This document shows, piece after piece, positions 8,008-16,828 of a stretch of DNA of 64,000 bases. This DNA comes from Pseudomonadota bacterium (GTDB lineage Bacteria; Pseudomonadota; Gammaproteobacteria; Steroidobacterales; Steroidobacteraceae), in the NCBI GenBank assembly GCA_016720075.1, contig JADJXW010000002.1:186001-250000 (forward strand), read 5' to 3'. A program made the translations under genes and the position numbers. Each line of letters starts with the position of its first letter. Within the stretch, counting starts at the first letter, position 1. A model generated the notes under the pieces. That model was not told the origin of the DNA. It searched no databases and saw only the letters and a list, made by a program, of their open reading frames with translations.

Positions 8008-9475
8008 GCGGCAGCTCCTTCGAGCTCGCCCAGACGCCGTGCACCTGCGAACTGATCCGGAACGGCAGGATCACGCGGGCGATGTCGCCCTCGCCCAGCC
8101 GCTCGGCATCCGCGATGATCAGTTCCGAGCGCATCTCGCGGTAGTTCGAGCACACGCCCACGAGATAGCCATCTCCCTCGCGCCCTGAGGCGCGGGGCAC
8201 GAAGGTGCATTCCTGCAGCGCGTGCGCGGGGCCCGCGAAGTAGCGATCCACCTTGCCACTGTGCACATCGAAGCGCATGTAGCTGTTGGCGGGCTTGCCG
8301 AAATTGCCCGGCGGCGCGTGGTCCCGGTCGACGGGCCGATCATCGTCGCCGAACATGGTGTAGAGGTAGCGCGTTTCCAGCGTCGTCACGCGCGGATCCA
8401 CCTTGCCCAGGTCGCCCACCTGCGTCGGCCAGAGGATTTCCTCCTGCCAGGTGTCGCCGGGCTTGTCGAGATCGAGCGTGATCTTGCGGATGAACGCCTT
8501 CGCCTTGGCCGGATTCCACGGCGTGCCATCGATGGGCGGGAAGAACGGGAAGAAGTTCGAATCGTAGAACGGCGCGTACAGGATGACCTTGTTGCCGTCG
8601 GAGTACGCGTTGAACACATGCATCATGCAGCGCTCGGGCCCCTTGAACCAGCGCATCTCCTTCGCGCTGCCCCCGCGCGGAATCACGCCGATGATGCTGG
8701 GCTTGGTGGCGTCCCAGCCCCAATGGATCTTGCCCTGCTTCAGCCGGTCGGCGCCGGTGACATAGCCGCCGAACGGAATGACCACGTGCCGGTGCGTCAG
8801 CGCCATGTCATGGATCACGCTGACGTAGGGCACCTTCACGGTGACGCTGTCGGTCACGCGGCCGTTGGGCGACACCGTGGCGATGTAGAGGTCGTCGTTG
8901 GCCAGGCCATTGGCCTCGTAGCCATAGGCCACCATCTCGCCGGACATCGGGTCGAGCTTCGGATGGGCGCTGAAGGTCTCGCTCTTCCACGCGCCATTGG
9001 CGTTCCACTGCCGGCGCGTGGCCAGCGTGTTCGGGTCGAGCTCGTACGGCAGCCCGTCTTCCTTCATCGAATAGAGCTTGCCGCCGAAGGCCAGCGGCGC
9101 GGTGTTGGACACCGTGCGGCGATTCGGATTCTTCAGGTCGGTGATCGACGGATCGTCGGTGTAGGGATTGCGGTAGTAGCCGTAGAGCTGCCGGCCGGCC
9201 TTCAGGTTGCGCTCGAAGCGCTCGGTGCGGATCCAGCGCCCCTTGTAGCTGACGCGGCCGTTCTTGATGCGAAACATGCTGGCATAGCCATCGGCGTTCA
9301 GGATGGCGTCATCCTTGAACATCGGCGGCATGTACCACTCCGCGCCCACGCGATAGAAAGCCCCGTCGATGTCCTTCGGGATGGTGCCCACCACCTCGCA
9401 GTCGAGGATGTCGGCTTCAAAACGGATCGGCGCACCGAATCCGCGCCCGCCCAGTGCCGATGAATAGTCCGCCAT
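8000..9475 (-). CDS. Carotenoid oxygenase family protein (lignostilbene-dioxygenase-like)
   Basis: A 491-residue seven-bladed propeller dioxygenase of the RPE65/CCD family. The four iron-binding histidines are recognisable at about H171 (SAHPKLDP), H222 (IHDMALT), H286 (MHVFNAY) and H479 (VHGVWA). N-terminal ILDCEVVGTIPKDIDGAFYRVG is close to bacterial lignostilbene and apocarotenoid cleavage enzymes, and no export signal is seen. Such enzymes split a conjugated C=C bond with O2 into two aldehydes. Next to two quinoproteins and SDRs, cleavage of a lignin-derived stilbene is as plausible as apocarotenoid cleavage. The substrate is not decided by sequence. Confidence 0.85.
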   Translation of the reverse strand: MADYSSALGGRGFGAPIRFEADILDCEVVGTIPKDIDGAFYRVGAEWYMPPMFKDDAILNADGYASMFRIKNGRVSYKGRWIRTERFERNLKAGRQLYGYYRNPYTDDPSITDLKNPNRRTVSNTAPLAFGGKLYSMKEDGLPYELDPNTLATRRQWNANGAWKSETFSAHPKLDPMSGEMVAYGYEANGLANDDLYIATVSPNGRVTDSVTVKVPYVSVIHDMALTHRHVVIPFGGYVTGADRLKQGKIHWGWDATKPSIIGVIPRGGSAKEMRWFKGPERCMMHVFNAYSDGNKVILYAPFYDSNFFPFFPPIDGTPWNPAKAKAFIRKITLDLDKPGDTWQEEILWPTQVGDLGKVDPRVTTLETRYLYTMFGDDDRPVDRDHAPPGNFGKPANSYMRFDVHSGKVDRYFAGPAHALQECTFVPRASGREGDGYLVGVCSNYREMRSELIIADAERLGEGDIARVILPFRISSQVHGVWASSKELPLT

Positions 9476-9493
9476 ATATCCCCCGCTTGTTTC

Positions 9494-10237
9494 CTAACCG
9501 CGGCCCACGAAGGGCATCGCCGTCGCCATCACCGTCATGCGCAGCACGTTGGCCTCGAGCGGCAGTCCCGCCATGTAGAGCACCGCATCGGCCACATGCT
9601 TCACGTCGAAGGTGGGTTCCGGCTTGATCGAGAAATCCGCCTGCAGCGTGCCGCTGGACATCGGTATGCCCAGGTTCGTCAGCACGTTGCCAATGTCGAT
9701 CTGCCCGCAGGCGATGTTGTACCGCCGGCCTTCCAGCGACAGCGACTTGGTAAGGCCGGTCACGGCGTGCTTCGAGGCGGTGTAGGCGGCCAGGTTCGGC
9801 CGCGGCGTCTCGGAGGCGATGGATCCGTTGTTGATGATGCGGCCGCCCTGTGGCTGCTGCGCCTTCATCGCGCGAAATGCCGCCTGCGCGCACAGGAAGG
9901 AGCCGGTGAGATTGGTGTCGATGACCTTGCGCCAGATTTCCAGCGGCAGGTCCTCGGTGGGCGTGGGCGGCGCCGTGGCGCCGGCATTGTTGAACAGCAC
10001 ATCGAGCCGGCCGAACCGCGCCACCGTGCGCGCGACCATGTCCTGTACTGCTGCGGCATCGGTCACATCGACGGACAGGGGCAGCATCTGTCCCTTGCTG
10101 GCGGCGGCAGTCTCTTCGAGCTGCGCGAGCCGGCGCCCCGCCAGCGCCACGCTGTAGCCGTTGTCGGCCAGCGCAATGGCCACAGCGCGGCCGATGCCAG
10201 ACCCACCACCCGTGACCAGTGCGACCTTCGACGCCAT
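9494..10237 (-). CDS. SDR family oxidoreductase
   Basis: A 247-residue classical short-chain dehydrogenase: nucleotide motif TGGGSGIG near the N-terminus, NNAGA, catalytic serine in the NNGSIASE region and AYTASKHAVTGLTKSLSLEG carrying the Tyr-xxx-Lys pair. It probably interconverts an alcohol and a carbonyl with NAD(P). The ATG at 10237 is preferred over one two codons upstream, because a GGGGG site is well spaced only for 10237. It lies 18 bases upstream of the carotenoid-oxygenase-like gene in the same direction, so it may process the aldehyde or alcohol that enzyme makes or uses. Confidence 0.85.
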   Translation of the reverse strand: MASKVALVTGGGSGIGRAVAIALADNGYSVALAGRRLAQLEETAAASKGQMLPLSVDVTDAAAVQDMVARTVARFGRLDVLFNNAGATAPPTPTEDLPLEIWRKVIDTNLTGSFLCAQAAFRAMKAQQPQGGRIINNGSIASETPRPNLAAYTASKHAVTGLTKSLSLEGRRYNIACGQIDIGNVLTNLGIPMSSGTLQADFSIKPEPTFDVKHVADAVLYMAGLPLEANVLRMTVMATAMPFVGRG

Positions 10238-10352
10238 GCACATCCCCCGAAAACTGATTTGCCACCCAGCCGCAAGCCTACCGCAATCCGGGACTGCCTG
10301 CGGCCACCAGCAGCGGCGTAAGATGCTGCAAACGAGCGGGGGTAAATGATTC

Positions 10353-12413
10353 ATGAATGCAGTCAGACAGTGGCGCCTGGCGGTAATCGCGTGCGCCTGG
10401 ATGGGCCTGCAGGCGGCGGATGCGCAGATCCAGCCCGCGCCGGCCTTCACCGCGGCGCAGCTCTCCGCCCCGCCCACCACGGACTGGATCACCAACGGTG
10501 GCACGCTCAGCAACCAGCGCTACTCGCCGCTCACGGAAATCAATCGAGGCAACGTCGGCAGGCTGAAGGGCAAGTGGCGCACGCACCTGGCATCCGGCGG
10601 CGGCGCGCAGCACTCCGGCCAGGGGCAGCCCATCGTGCATGCGGGGGTGATCTACATCACCACCGGCGCCAGCGACGTGCTGGCCGTTTCGGTCGAGAAA
10701 GGTGACGTTCTCTGGCGCTACGAGGCGAAGCTCGATGCGGACCGGGTTCGCACCTGCTGTGGATGGGTCAATCGCGGCGTGGCGCTGGGCGATGGCCTGG
10801 TGTTCGTGGGCCGGCTCGATGCGCAGCTGGTCGCGCTGGACCAGCGCACGGGAAAACCCGTCTGGACCGTGCAGGCCGAGGATCCGCTGCAGGGTTTCAG
10901 CATCGTCAGCGCGCCGCTGTACTACGACGGCCTGGTGATCACCGGCTTTGGTGGTGGCGAGCACGCCACGCGGGGCCGCATGAAGGCCTTCGACGCGAAG
11001 ACGGGCAAGCTGGTGTGGACCTTCCACACCATTCCAGGACCGGGCGAGTTCGGCCACGACAGCTGGCCCTCCGACAACGACGCCTGGAAATATGGCGGAG
11101 CGCCGATATGGAACACGCCGGCGGTGGACCCGCAGCTGGGACTGCTCTATTTCTCGACCGGCAACGCCTGGCCGGATTTCAACGGCTCGGGGCGCAAGGG
11201 TGACAACCTCTTCACTGTCTCGATCGTGGCGCTTGACGTGCAGACCGGCAAGCACCGCTGGCATTTCCAGCAGGTGCATCACGACATCTGGGACTACGAC
11301 TCCCCGAACCCCGTGATCCTGTTCGAGGCGCCCTACCAGGGCCGCATGCGCAAGGGCATTGCCGAGGTTTCCAAGACCGGCTGGGTGTACATCCTCGATC
11401 GCGAGACCGGCAAACCGCTCACGCCCATCGAGGAACGGCCCGTGCCGCAGGAGTCGCGGCAGCACACAGCCGCGACCCAGCCCTACGTGATCGGGGACTC
11501 CGTCGTGCCGCAGGAAATCGACATTCCACCGGAAGGGTTCGAACCAGTGAATCGCGGCAGGATCTTCACCCCGTTCTGGGACAAGGTGGTGCTCTACAAG
11601 CCCCAGATGGGTGTCAACTGGCCGCCTAGCTCATACGATCCTTCCACCCATCGGATGTTCATCTGCGGCATCGACCATGTCGCCTCGTCGGTGAGCGACA
11701 TGCGACCTTTCGCCGCGCCTTCGACACACACGGCGAGCCTGGGAGGCGCCGGAGCCAATCCCGGCGTGGCACGGCGCGGCACGTTCACGGCAATGAATCT
11801 GATTACCAATCGCATCGTCTGGCAGCAGCAGTGGCCGAGCAGTTGCTTCAACGGCACGCTGGCCACGGGCGGAGGCCTGGTGTTCGTCGGCCGCTCCGAT
11901 GGCCGCTTCACCGCGCTGGATGTCGATTCCGGCAATCGACTGTGGCAGTTCCAGACCGATGCGGGCGTAGCTGCTTCCGCCAGCACCTTCGAACACGCCG
12001 GCCACCAGTACGTGGTGGTGCTGTCCGCCGGCACGCAATACGGCGGTGGCAGGAAGGGCGACAGCCTGTGGCTGTTTTCGCTGGATGGCACGATCGACTC
12101 GCTGCCACCGGAAGGCTCGTCCATCGTGGCCCCGGCGCCGATGGTGGCGCTGCCAGCTGGGCCCGCGAATGTCACCCTTGGCGCCGCGACGTTTCGGCAG
12201 TTCTGCGTCACCTGCCATGGCGAGCAGGGCACCGGTGGTCAGGGCGGCGGCGCGTCGCTTGCCACCATTGCCCGCGACATGCAGGCCATCGCCAATACCG
12301 TTGCGGCGGGCAGGAACACGATGCCCGCGTTTCGCCTGATGCTCACCACCGAACAGTTGCGCGACGTGGCGGGTTATATTTCAACTGAGCTGATTCCAGC
12401 CCATCCGCAATAA
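10353..12413 (+). CDS. PQQ-dependent quinohaemoprotein alcohol dehydrogenase
   Basis: A 686-residue periplasmic protein with a signal peptide (about residues 1-24, ending AADA), eight-bladed propeller repeats (WITNGGTLSNQRYSPLTEIN, WRYEAKLDADRVRTCCGW with the vicinal Cys pair, KTGWVYILDRETGKP) and an intact C-terminal cytochrome c domain (FCVTCHGEQGTGG, then MPAFRLML with the axial Met). It should oxidise an alcohol or aldehyde with PQQ and pass electrons through its own haem. It is a paralogue of the damaged quinoprotein at 4940. A GGGGG ribosome site precedes the ATG. PQQ biosynthesis genes are not in the window. Confidence 0.85.
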   Translation: MNAVRQWRLAVIACAWMGLQAADAQIQPAPAFTAAQLSAPPTTDWITNGGTLSNQRYSPLTEINRGNVGRLKGKWRTHLASGGGAQHSGQGQPIVHAGVIYITTGASDVLAVSVEKGDVLWRYEAKLDADRVRTCCGWVNRGVALGDGLVFVGRLDAQLVALDQRTGKPVWTVQAEDPLQGFSIVSAPLYYDGLVITGFGGGEHATRGRMKAFDAKTGKLVWTFHTIPGPGEFGHDSWPSDNDAWKYGGAPIWNTPAVDPQLGLLYFSTGNAWPDFNGSGRKGDNLFTVSIVALDVQTGKHRWHFQQVHHDIWDYDSPNPVILFEAPYQGRMRKGIAEVSKTGWVYILDRETGKPLTPIEERPVPQESRQHTAATQPYVIGDSVVPQEIDIPPEGFEPVNRGRIFTPFWDKVVLYKPQMGVNWPPSSYDPSTHRMFICGIDHVASSVSDMRPFAAPSTHTASLGGAGANPGVARRGTFTAMNLITNRIVWQQQWPSSCFNGTLATGGGLVFVGRSDGRFTALDVDSGNRLWQFQTDAGVAASASTFEHAGHQYVVVLSAGTQYGGGRKGDSLWLFSLDGTIDSLPPEGSSIVAPAPMVALPAGPANVTLGAATFRQFCVTCHGEQGTGGQGGGASLATIARDMQAIANTVAAGRNTMPAFRLMLTTEQLRDVAGYISTELIPAHPQ

Positions 12414-12424
12414 CGGTGAACTCC

Positions 12425-13405
12425 ATGAAGAAGCCCCGTCGAATCCTGGTCGCGATCAAGAGCCCCGGATCACGCGCTCAGCCCGCACTGCGCAAGGCGG
12501 CGCAGCTGGCCACGGCGCTGGGGGCCCGGCTCGAACTGTTCCACGCGATCTCCGAACCGGTGTACCTCGATGCGTTCCTGCTTGAAGGCCTGACGCTCGA
12601 ACAGACACAGAAGCAATGGCGCGACCGCCTGGTCAAGAAGCTGGAGAAGCACGCCGCCGAACTGCGTGCCACGGGCCTTGCGGTGGATGTTGCCTGCGAA
12701 TGGGATTTCCCCGCATACGAAGCGGTGATCCGCCGCGCTTCACGCACCGATGCCGACCTCATCGTCGCCGAGCGCCATGCCACCAAGCATGTGCTGCCCT
12801 GGCTGCTGCGCTTCAACGACTGGGAGCTGCTGCGGCGCAGCCCGGTGCCGGTGCTGCTGGTCAAGCGCCCGCAGCCCTGGCGCAAGCCGGGGGTGCTCGC
12901 CGCCATCGATCCGCTGCACAGCTTCGCCAAGCCTGCGCGCCTTGACGGTGAAATCATGGAAGCGGCGCAGATGGCCGCCAGCGCGCTGGGCGGCAAGCTG
13001 CACCTGGCCCACGCCTTCCCCGGCGCGATGCTGCCTGCCGAGCGCCTGAGCCCGGTCTCCGCCGAACTGGCCGTGTCGCTGGAAAAACAGGCCACGCGCG
13101 AGGCGCGCAAATCCTTTGCGGCTGCCATCGAGCAGGCGGGCCTCACGGCCGCGCGCAAGCACTTCGTTTCGGGTCATGCGGTGGACGTGATCCCGAAACT
13201 TGCCAAGCAGCAGCATGTGCAGCTGGTGGTGATGGGCGCCGTCTCGCGCTCGGGCTTCAAGCGCCTGATCATCGGCAACATCGCGGAACAGGTCCTCGAC
13301 GCCCTGCCCTGCGACGTGCTGGTGATGAAACCCGCCAGTTTCAAATCGAAGGTGAAGGGCCGCATGCGCGGAGTGCAGCTGGTGCCCACGCCGCCCTATC
13401 TGTAG
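12425..13405 (+). CDS. Universal stress protein, tandem UspA domains
   Basis: A 326-residue cytosolic protein with two UspA-like halves. The first begins RRILVAIKSPGS. The second has HFVSGHAVDVIPKLAKQ followed by VVMGAVSRSGFKRLIIGNIAEQVLDALPCDVLVMKP, in which the GxGxxG-like ATP loop is altered (GAVSRSGF). The layout resembles UspE. It begins 11 bases after the quinohaemoprotein gene and is probably co-transcribed. The ATG at 12425 is preferred over the GTG at 12416, because GGTGA then forms a ribosome site six bases away. Confidence 0.85.
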   Translation: MKKPRRILVAIKSPGSRAQPALRKAAQLATALGARLELFHAISEPVYLDAFLLEGLTLEQTQKQWRDRLVKKLEKHAAELRATGLAVDVACEWDFPAYEAVIRRASRTDADLIVAERHATKHVLPWLLRFNDWELLRRSPVPVLLVKRPQPWRKPGVLAAIDPLHSFAKPARLDGEIMEAAQMAASALGGKLHLAHAFPGAMLPAERLSPVSAELAVSLEKQATREARKSFAAAIEQAGLTAARKHFVSGHAVDVIPKLAKQQHVQLVVMGAVSRSGFKRLIIGNIAEQVLDALPCDVLVMKPASFKSKVKGRMRGVQLVPTPPYL

Positions 13406-13460
13406 GAACATTCCGCACCCTCGGTTCCGGCCGGTTCCTCGATTCAGGAACTGGCGCACG

Positions 13461-13513
13461 GCGGGCACTCCTGCGTCCTTGCTACAAGAGCGCATCGACA
13501 CAGGAGTTCCCGC
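13461..13513 (+). promoter_or_regulatory. Long imperfect hairpin covering a ribosome binding site
   Basis: The arms 13461-13472 (GCGGGCACTCCT) and 13502-13513 (AGGAGTTCCCGC) pair at 11 of 12 positions around a 29-base loop. The 3' arm contains AGGAG, the ribosome site of the barrel protein starting at 13518. A second hairpin, CCGGTTCCT / AGGAACTGG, lies just upstream at 13431-13454. The pairing is visible in the sequence. That it hides the ribosome site in the mRNA is inference. Confidence 0.45.
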
Positions 13514-13517
13514 CTTT

Positions 13518-14192
13518 ATGTCATCCGCAAGATTCCTCGCTGCAGCCCTTCTCGCCCTGACCTCCGGCGCATACTCCGCACCAACCCTGTCCGCCGAAGA
13601 CGGCCAGTGGGTCGTCGGCGTATCCGGCGGAACAAACGGCATCGCGCCGGAGATCGGCCTGCGCTTCGGCGAACATGTCGGAATCCGCGCAAACGGCGGC
13701 TTCTTCAACTACAGCCGCACCGAGAACATCGATGACATCGATTACGACGGCAAGCTGAAACTCAATTCGGTGGGCCTGCTGGCGGACTGGTTCCCGATGG
13801 CGGGCGGCTTTCGCATTTCGGCTGGCGTCCGGTCCAACGGCAACAAGATTGACCTGCACGCCACTCCCACCGCCAATGTGCTGGTGGGTGACGTGAGCTA
13901 CACCCCGGCCCAGGTCGGCAACCTCGACGGCAAGGTGGAATTCAACAGTCTCTCGCCCACCCTCACGCTGGGCTATGGCGGCAAGCTGGGATCGGGATTC
14001 ACGCTCGGCTTCGAGGCCGGCGTGGTGATGCAGGGCTCGCCGAAGATCAACCTGGCCTCCACCGGCGGCACGCTGTCATCCAATGCCACGTTCCTCGCCG
14101 AACTGGAACAGGAACGCCAGCAGGCCGAAGACGACGCCAGCGACTTCAAGTTCTGGCCGGTGGTGCAGGTGCACTTCCTGTACCGCTTCTGA
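13518..14192 (+). CDS. Outer-membrane beta-barrel protein, function unknown
   Basis: A 224-residue protein with a signal peptide (about residues 1-20, cut near AYSA). The mature part is made of alternating amphipathic strands (GIRANGGFFNYS, FRISAGVRSNGNKIDLHA, LTLGYGGKLGSGFTLGFEAGVVM) and ends in VQVHFLYRF; a terminal phenylalanine is the usual barrel-assembly signal. It has no cysteines. A small barrel of 8-10 strands is likely, and no specific family can be named. AGGAG lies 11 bases before the ATG, inside a predicted hairpin. It is convergent with the FMN oxidase gene, four bases apart. Confidence 0.7.
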   Translation: MSSARFLAAALLALTSGAYSAPTLSAEDGQWVVGVSGGTNGIAPEIGLRFGEHVGIRANGGFFNYSRTENIDDIDYDGKLKLNSVGLLADWFPMAGGFRISAGVRSNGNKIDLHATPTANVLVGDVSYTPAQVGNLDGKVEFNSLSPTLTLGYGGKLGSGFTLGFEAGVVMQGSPKINLASTGGTLSSNATFLAELEQERQQAEDDASDFKFWPVVQVHFLYRF

Positions 14193-14195
14193 GGT

Positions 14196-15329
14196 TCAGG
14201 GCGTCAGCAGCTGCCGGCCCGCATCGCGGATGTCGTTGCAGCCGGTGAGCGCCATGCTCACCTGCAGTTCCCGGCTCATGATCTGCAGAGCCAGCGTGAC
14301 GCCCTCTCCACCCAGCGCGCCAAGCCCGTAAAGGAATGCGCGTCCCGTGACCGAGGCGCGCGCCCCAAGGGCCTGCGCCTTGAGCATGTCCTGCCCGGAG
14401 CGCACGCCGCCGTCGAACAGCACCTCGCAGCGATCACCCACGGCATCCACTACGCCGGGCAGCGCTGAAATCGTGGAAGCCCCGCTGTCCAGCTGCCGCC
14501 CGCCGTGGTTCGAGACCACCAGCGCATCGGCACCCAGCGCCACGACGCGGCGCGCGTCCTCCGGTTCCATGATTCCCTTGACGATCAGCCTGCCCTTCCA
14601 GCGCGCACGGATCGCCTCGAGGTCCTTCCAGGTGACCGAGGCGTCGAACTGGCTGGTGAGCCACTGCGCGAACGTGGTGCCGGTGGTGCGCGAAACCGCG
14701 GCAGTGAGGTTGCCGAATTCACGACGCTTGCCCGTGGCCACGCTCCAGGCCCAGCGCGGCTTGGTGCAGATGTCGAGTGCGTTGCGCAGCGTGAGCCGCG
14801 GCGGCACCGCCAGGCCGTTCTTCGGATCGCGTCGGCGCAGGCCGGACACCGGGATGTCCACCGTCATCATCAGCACCGGGCAAGCGGCCGCCTCGGCCCG
14901 ATCAACCAGCTCCATCGTGTAACCGCGGTCCTTCATCACGTAGAGCTGGAACCAGAAAGGCGTGCGCGTGGCTTCGCGCACATCCTCGATCGAACAGATC
15001 GAAACCGTCGACAGGCAGAACGGAATGCCGAAGGCCTCGGCCGCGCGGGCGGCATGGATTTCGCCATTGCCATGCACCAGCCCCATCATGCCCGTGGGCC
15101 CGATGACCAGCGGCATGCTCGATGCCCCGCCCAGGATGGTCGCGGCCATGCTCTGCCGCGACACATCGATGAGCACGCGCTGGCGGAACTTCAGCGCCTC
15201 GAGGTCCGTGCGGTTGCGGGACAGCGTGATCTCGTCATACGAGCCACGGTCCACGTACTCGAAGATGCTGCGCGGGACGCGCCGCTGCGCGATCTCGCGC
15301 AGATCGGCAATGCTGTTGATGACTTGCAA
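14196..15329 (-). CDS. FMN-dependent alpha-hydroxy acid oxidase/dehydrogenase
   Basis: A 377-residue TIM-barrel enzyme of the lactate/mandelate dehydrogenase and glycolate oxidase family. It contains the family signature SNHGGRQLD with the catalytic His, the FMN-phosphate segment DGGVRSGQDMLKA, and N-terminal RRVPRSIFEYVDRGSYDE. It oxidises an L-2-hydroxy acid to the 2-oxo acid. It lies 10 bases downstream of the semialdehyde dehydrogenase gene in the same direction, so a shared pathway for small hydroxy acids is likely. Whether electrons go to O2 or to quinone is not decided by the sequence. Confidence 0.85.
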   Translation of the reverse strand: MQVINSIADLREIAQRRVPRSIFEYVDRGSYDEITLSRNRTDLEALKFRQRVLIDVSRQSMAATILGGASSMPLVIGPTGMMGLVHGNGEIHAARAAEAFGIPFCLSTVSICSIEDVREATRTPFWFQLYVMKDRGYTMELVDRAEAAACPVLMMTVDIPVSGLRRRDPKNGLAVPPRLTLRNALDICTKPRWAWSVATGKRREFGNLTAAVSRTTGTTFAQWLTSQFDASVTWKDLEAIRARWKGRLIVKGIMEPEDARRVVALGADALVVSNHGGRQLDSGASTISALPGVVDAVGDRCEVLFDGGVRSGQDMLKAQALGARASVTGRAFLYGLGALGGEGVTLALQIMSRELQVSMALTGCNDIRDAGRQLLTP

Positions 15330-15339
15330 GGGAACTCCG

Positions 15340-16825
15340 TCAGTTCACGGGCATGGTGAATTCAGGCCCGCGTCCGGCGCCCTCGGGCCAGCGCTGCATC
15401 ACGCTCTTGTAGCGCGTGTAGAAGCGCAGCGCCTCGTCACCATAGGCATGGTGATCGCCGAACAGCGACTGCTTCCAGCCACCGAAGGAATGCCAGGCCA
15501 TCGGCACCGGGATGGGCACGTTCACGCCCACCATGCCCACTTCAACGCCGCGGGCGAAGGCCCGCGCCGTGGCGCCATCGGCCGTGAAACAGGCCGCGCC
15601 GTTGCTCAGCGGATGCGAATTGATCAGCCGCACGGCCTCGGCCAGGTTCGGCGCGCGCAGCACGCACAGCACCGGCCCGAATATCTCCTCGCGATAGATC
15701 GCGTGCTCCGTGCGCACCTGGTCGAAGAGCGTGGGGCCGAGGAAGTAGCCGGCCTCCGCGCCCGCCACCCGCAGGCCACGCCCATCCAGCAGCAGGCGCG
15801 CTCCTTCGGCCACGCCTTTGTCGATGTATGACTGCACGCGCGCGATGGGCCGAAGACACCAGGGGCCCCATTTCCACGCCAGGCAGGTGCCCGGGCCCGA
15901 CTTTCAGGCGTCGCGCGCGCTCCAGCAGACGGGGCACCAGCGCCTCCGCGCTGTCTCCGACTGCGATGAGCACCGAGATGGCCATGCACCGCTCGCCCGC
16001 CGAGCCATAGGCCGCGCCGATCAGCGCGTCGGCGGCCAGGTCCATGTCGGCATCGGGCATGACGATCATGTGGTTCTTGGCTCCACCCAGCGCCTGCACG
16101 CGCTTGCCACCGGCCATGGCGGTGTCGTGCACGTGACGCGCAACGGGCGTGGAACCCACGAAGGACACCGCGCGGATTTCCGGATGCGCAAGCAATGCAT
16201 CGACGGCCTCGCGATCCCCCTGGACCACGTTGAACACGCCTTCGGGCAGCCCGGCCTCCTGCAGCAGGCCGGCCAGCATCAGCGAGGGCGAGGGATCGCG
16301 CTCGGACGGCTTGAGCACGAACGTGTTGCCGCACACCAGCGCCAGCGGAAACATCCACATCGGCACCATCACCGGGAAATTGAACGGCGTGATGCCGGCG
16401 ACGACGCCCAGCGGCTGGCGCAGATTCCAGTTGTCGATGCCGCCACCGACATTGTCGGAGTGGAGTCCCGACAGCAGTCGCGGCGCGCCACAGGCGAACT
16501 CCACGATCTCGATGCCGCGCGTTACCTCGCCCTCGGCATCGGCGAGCACCTTGCCATGCTCGCGCGTGATCGCAGCCGCGAGCCGGCCACGATGCTGTTC
16601 CAGCAACTCCCGGAAGCGGAACATCACCCGCGCGCGACGCAGTGGCGAGGTCTGCGACCACGCCGGCCACGCGGCGGCGGCGGCGGCTACCGCGCGATTC
16701 ACGATGGCCTCGTTGCCGAGGCTCACTTTCGTGACCACATCCGCGGTGGCCGGGTTGAAGACGTCCGCGCGGCGATCGGAATCGCCCACCACGGGTTCAC
16801 CATTGATGAAATGATTGATGAGCAT
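15340..16825 (-). pseudogene. mmsA: CoA-acylating methylmalonate-semialdehyde dehydrogenase, frameshifted
   Basis: An aldehyde dehydrogenase superfamily protein. The first 335 or so residues (INGEPVVGDSDRRADVFNPA, TPFNFPVMVPMWMFPLA, catalytic Cys in GSAGERCMAISVLIAVG) are in one frame. The last part (QSYIDKGVAEGARLLLDG to GWKQSLFGDHHAYG and FYTRYKSVMQRW) is in another. Loss of two bases in a CGCGCG repeat near 15841-15845 (between SSAHRAR and QSYIDKG) restores a product of about 495 residues, the family's usual length. Intact MmsA turns (methyl)malonate semialdehyde and CoA into propionyl- or acetyl-CoA in valine, inositol or beta-alanine breakdown. The gap to the upstream SDR gene is 3 bases. 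Confidence 0.85.
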
Positions 16826-16828
16826 GAT

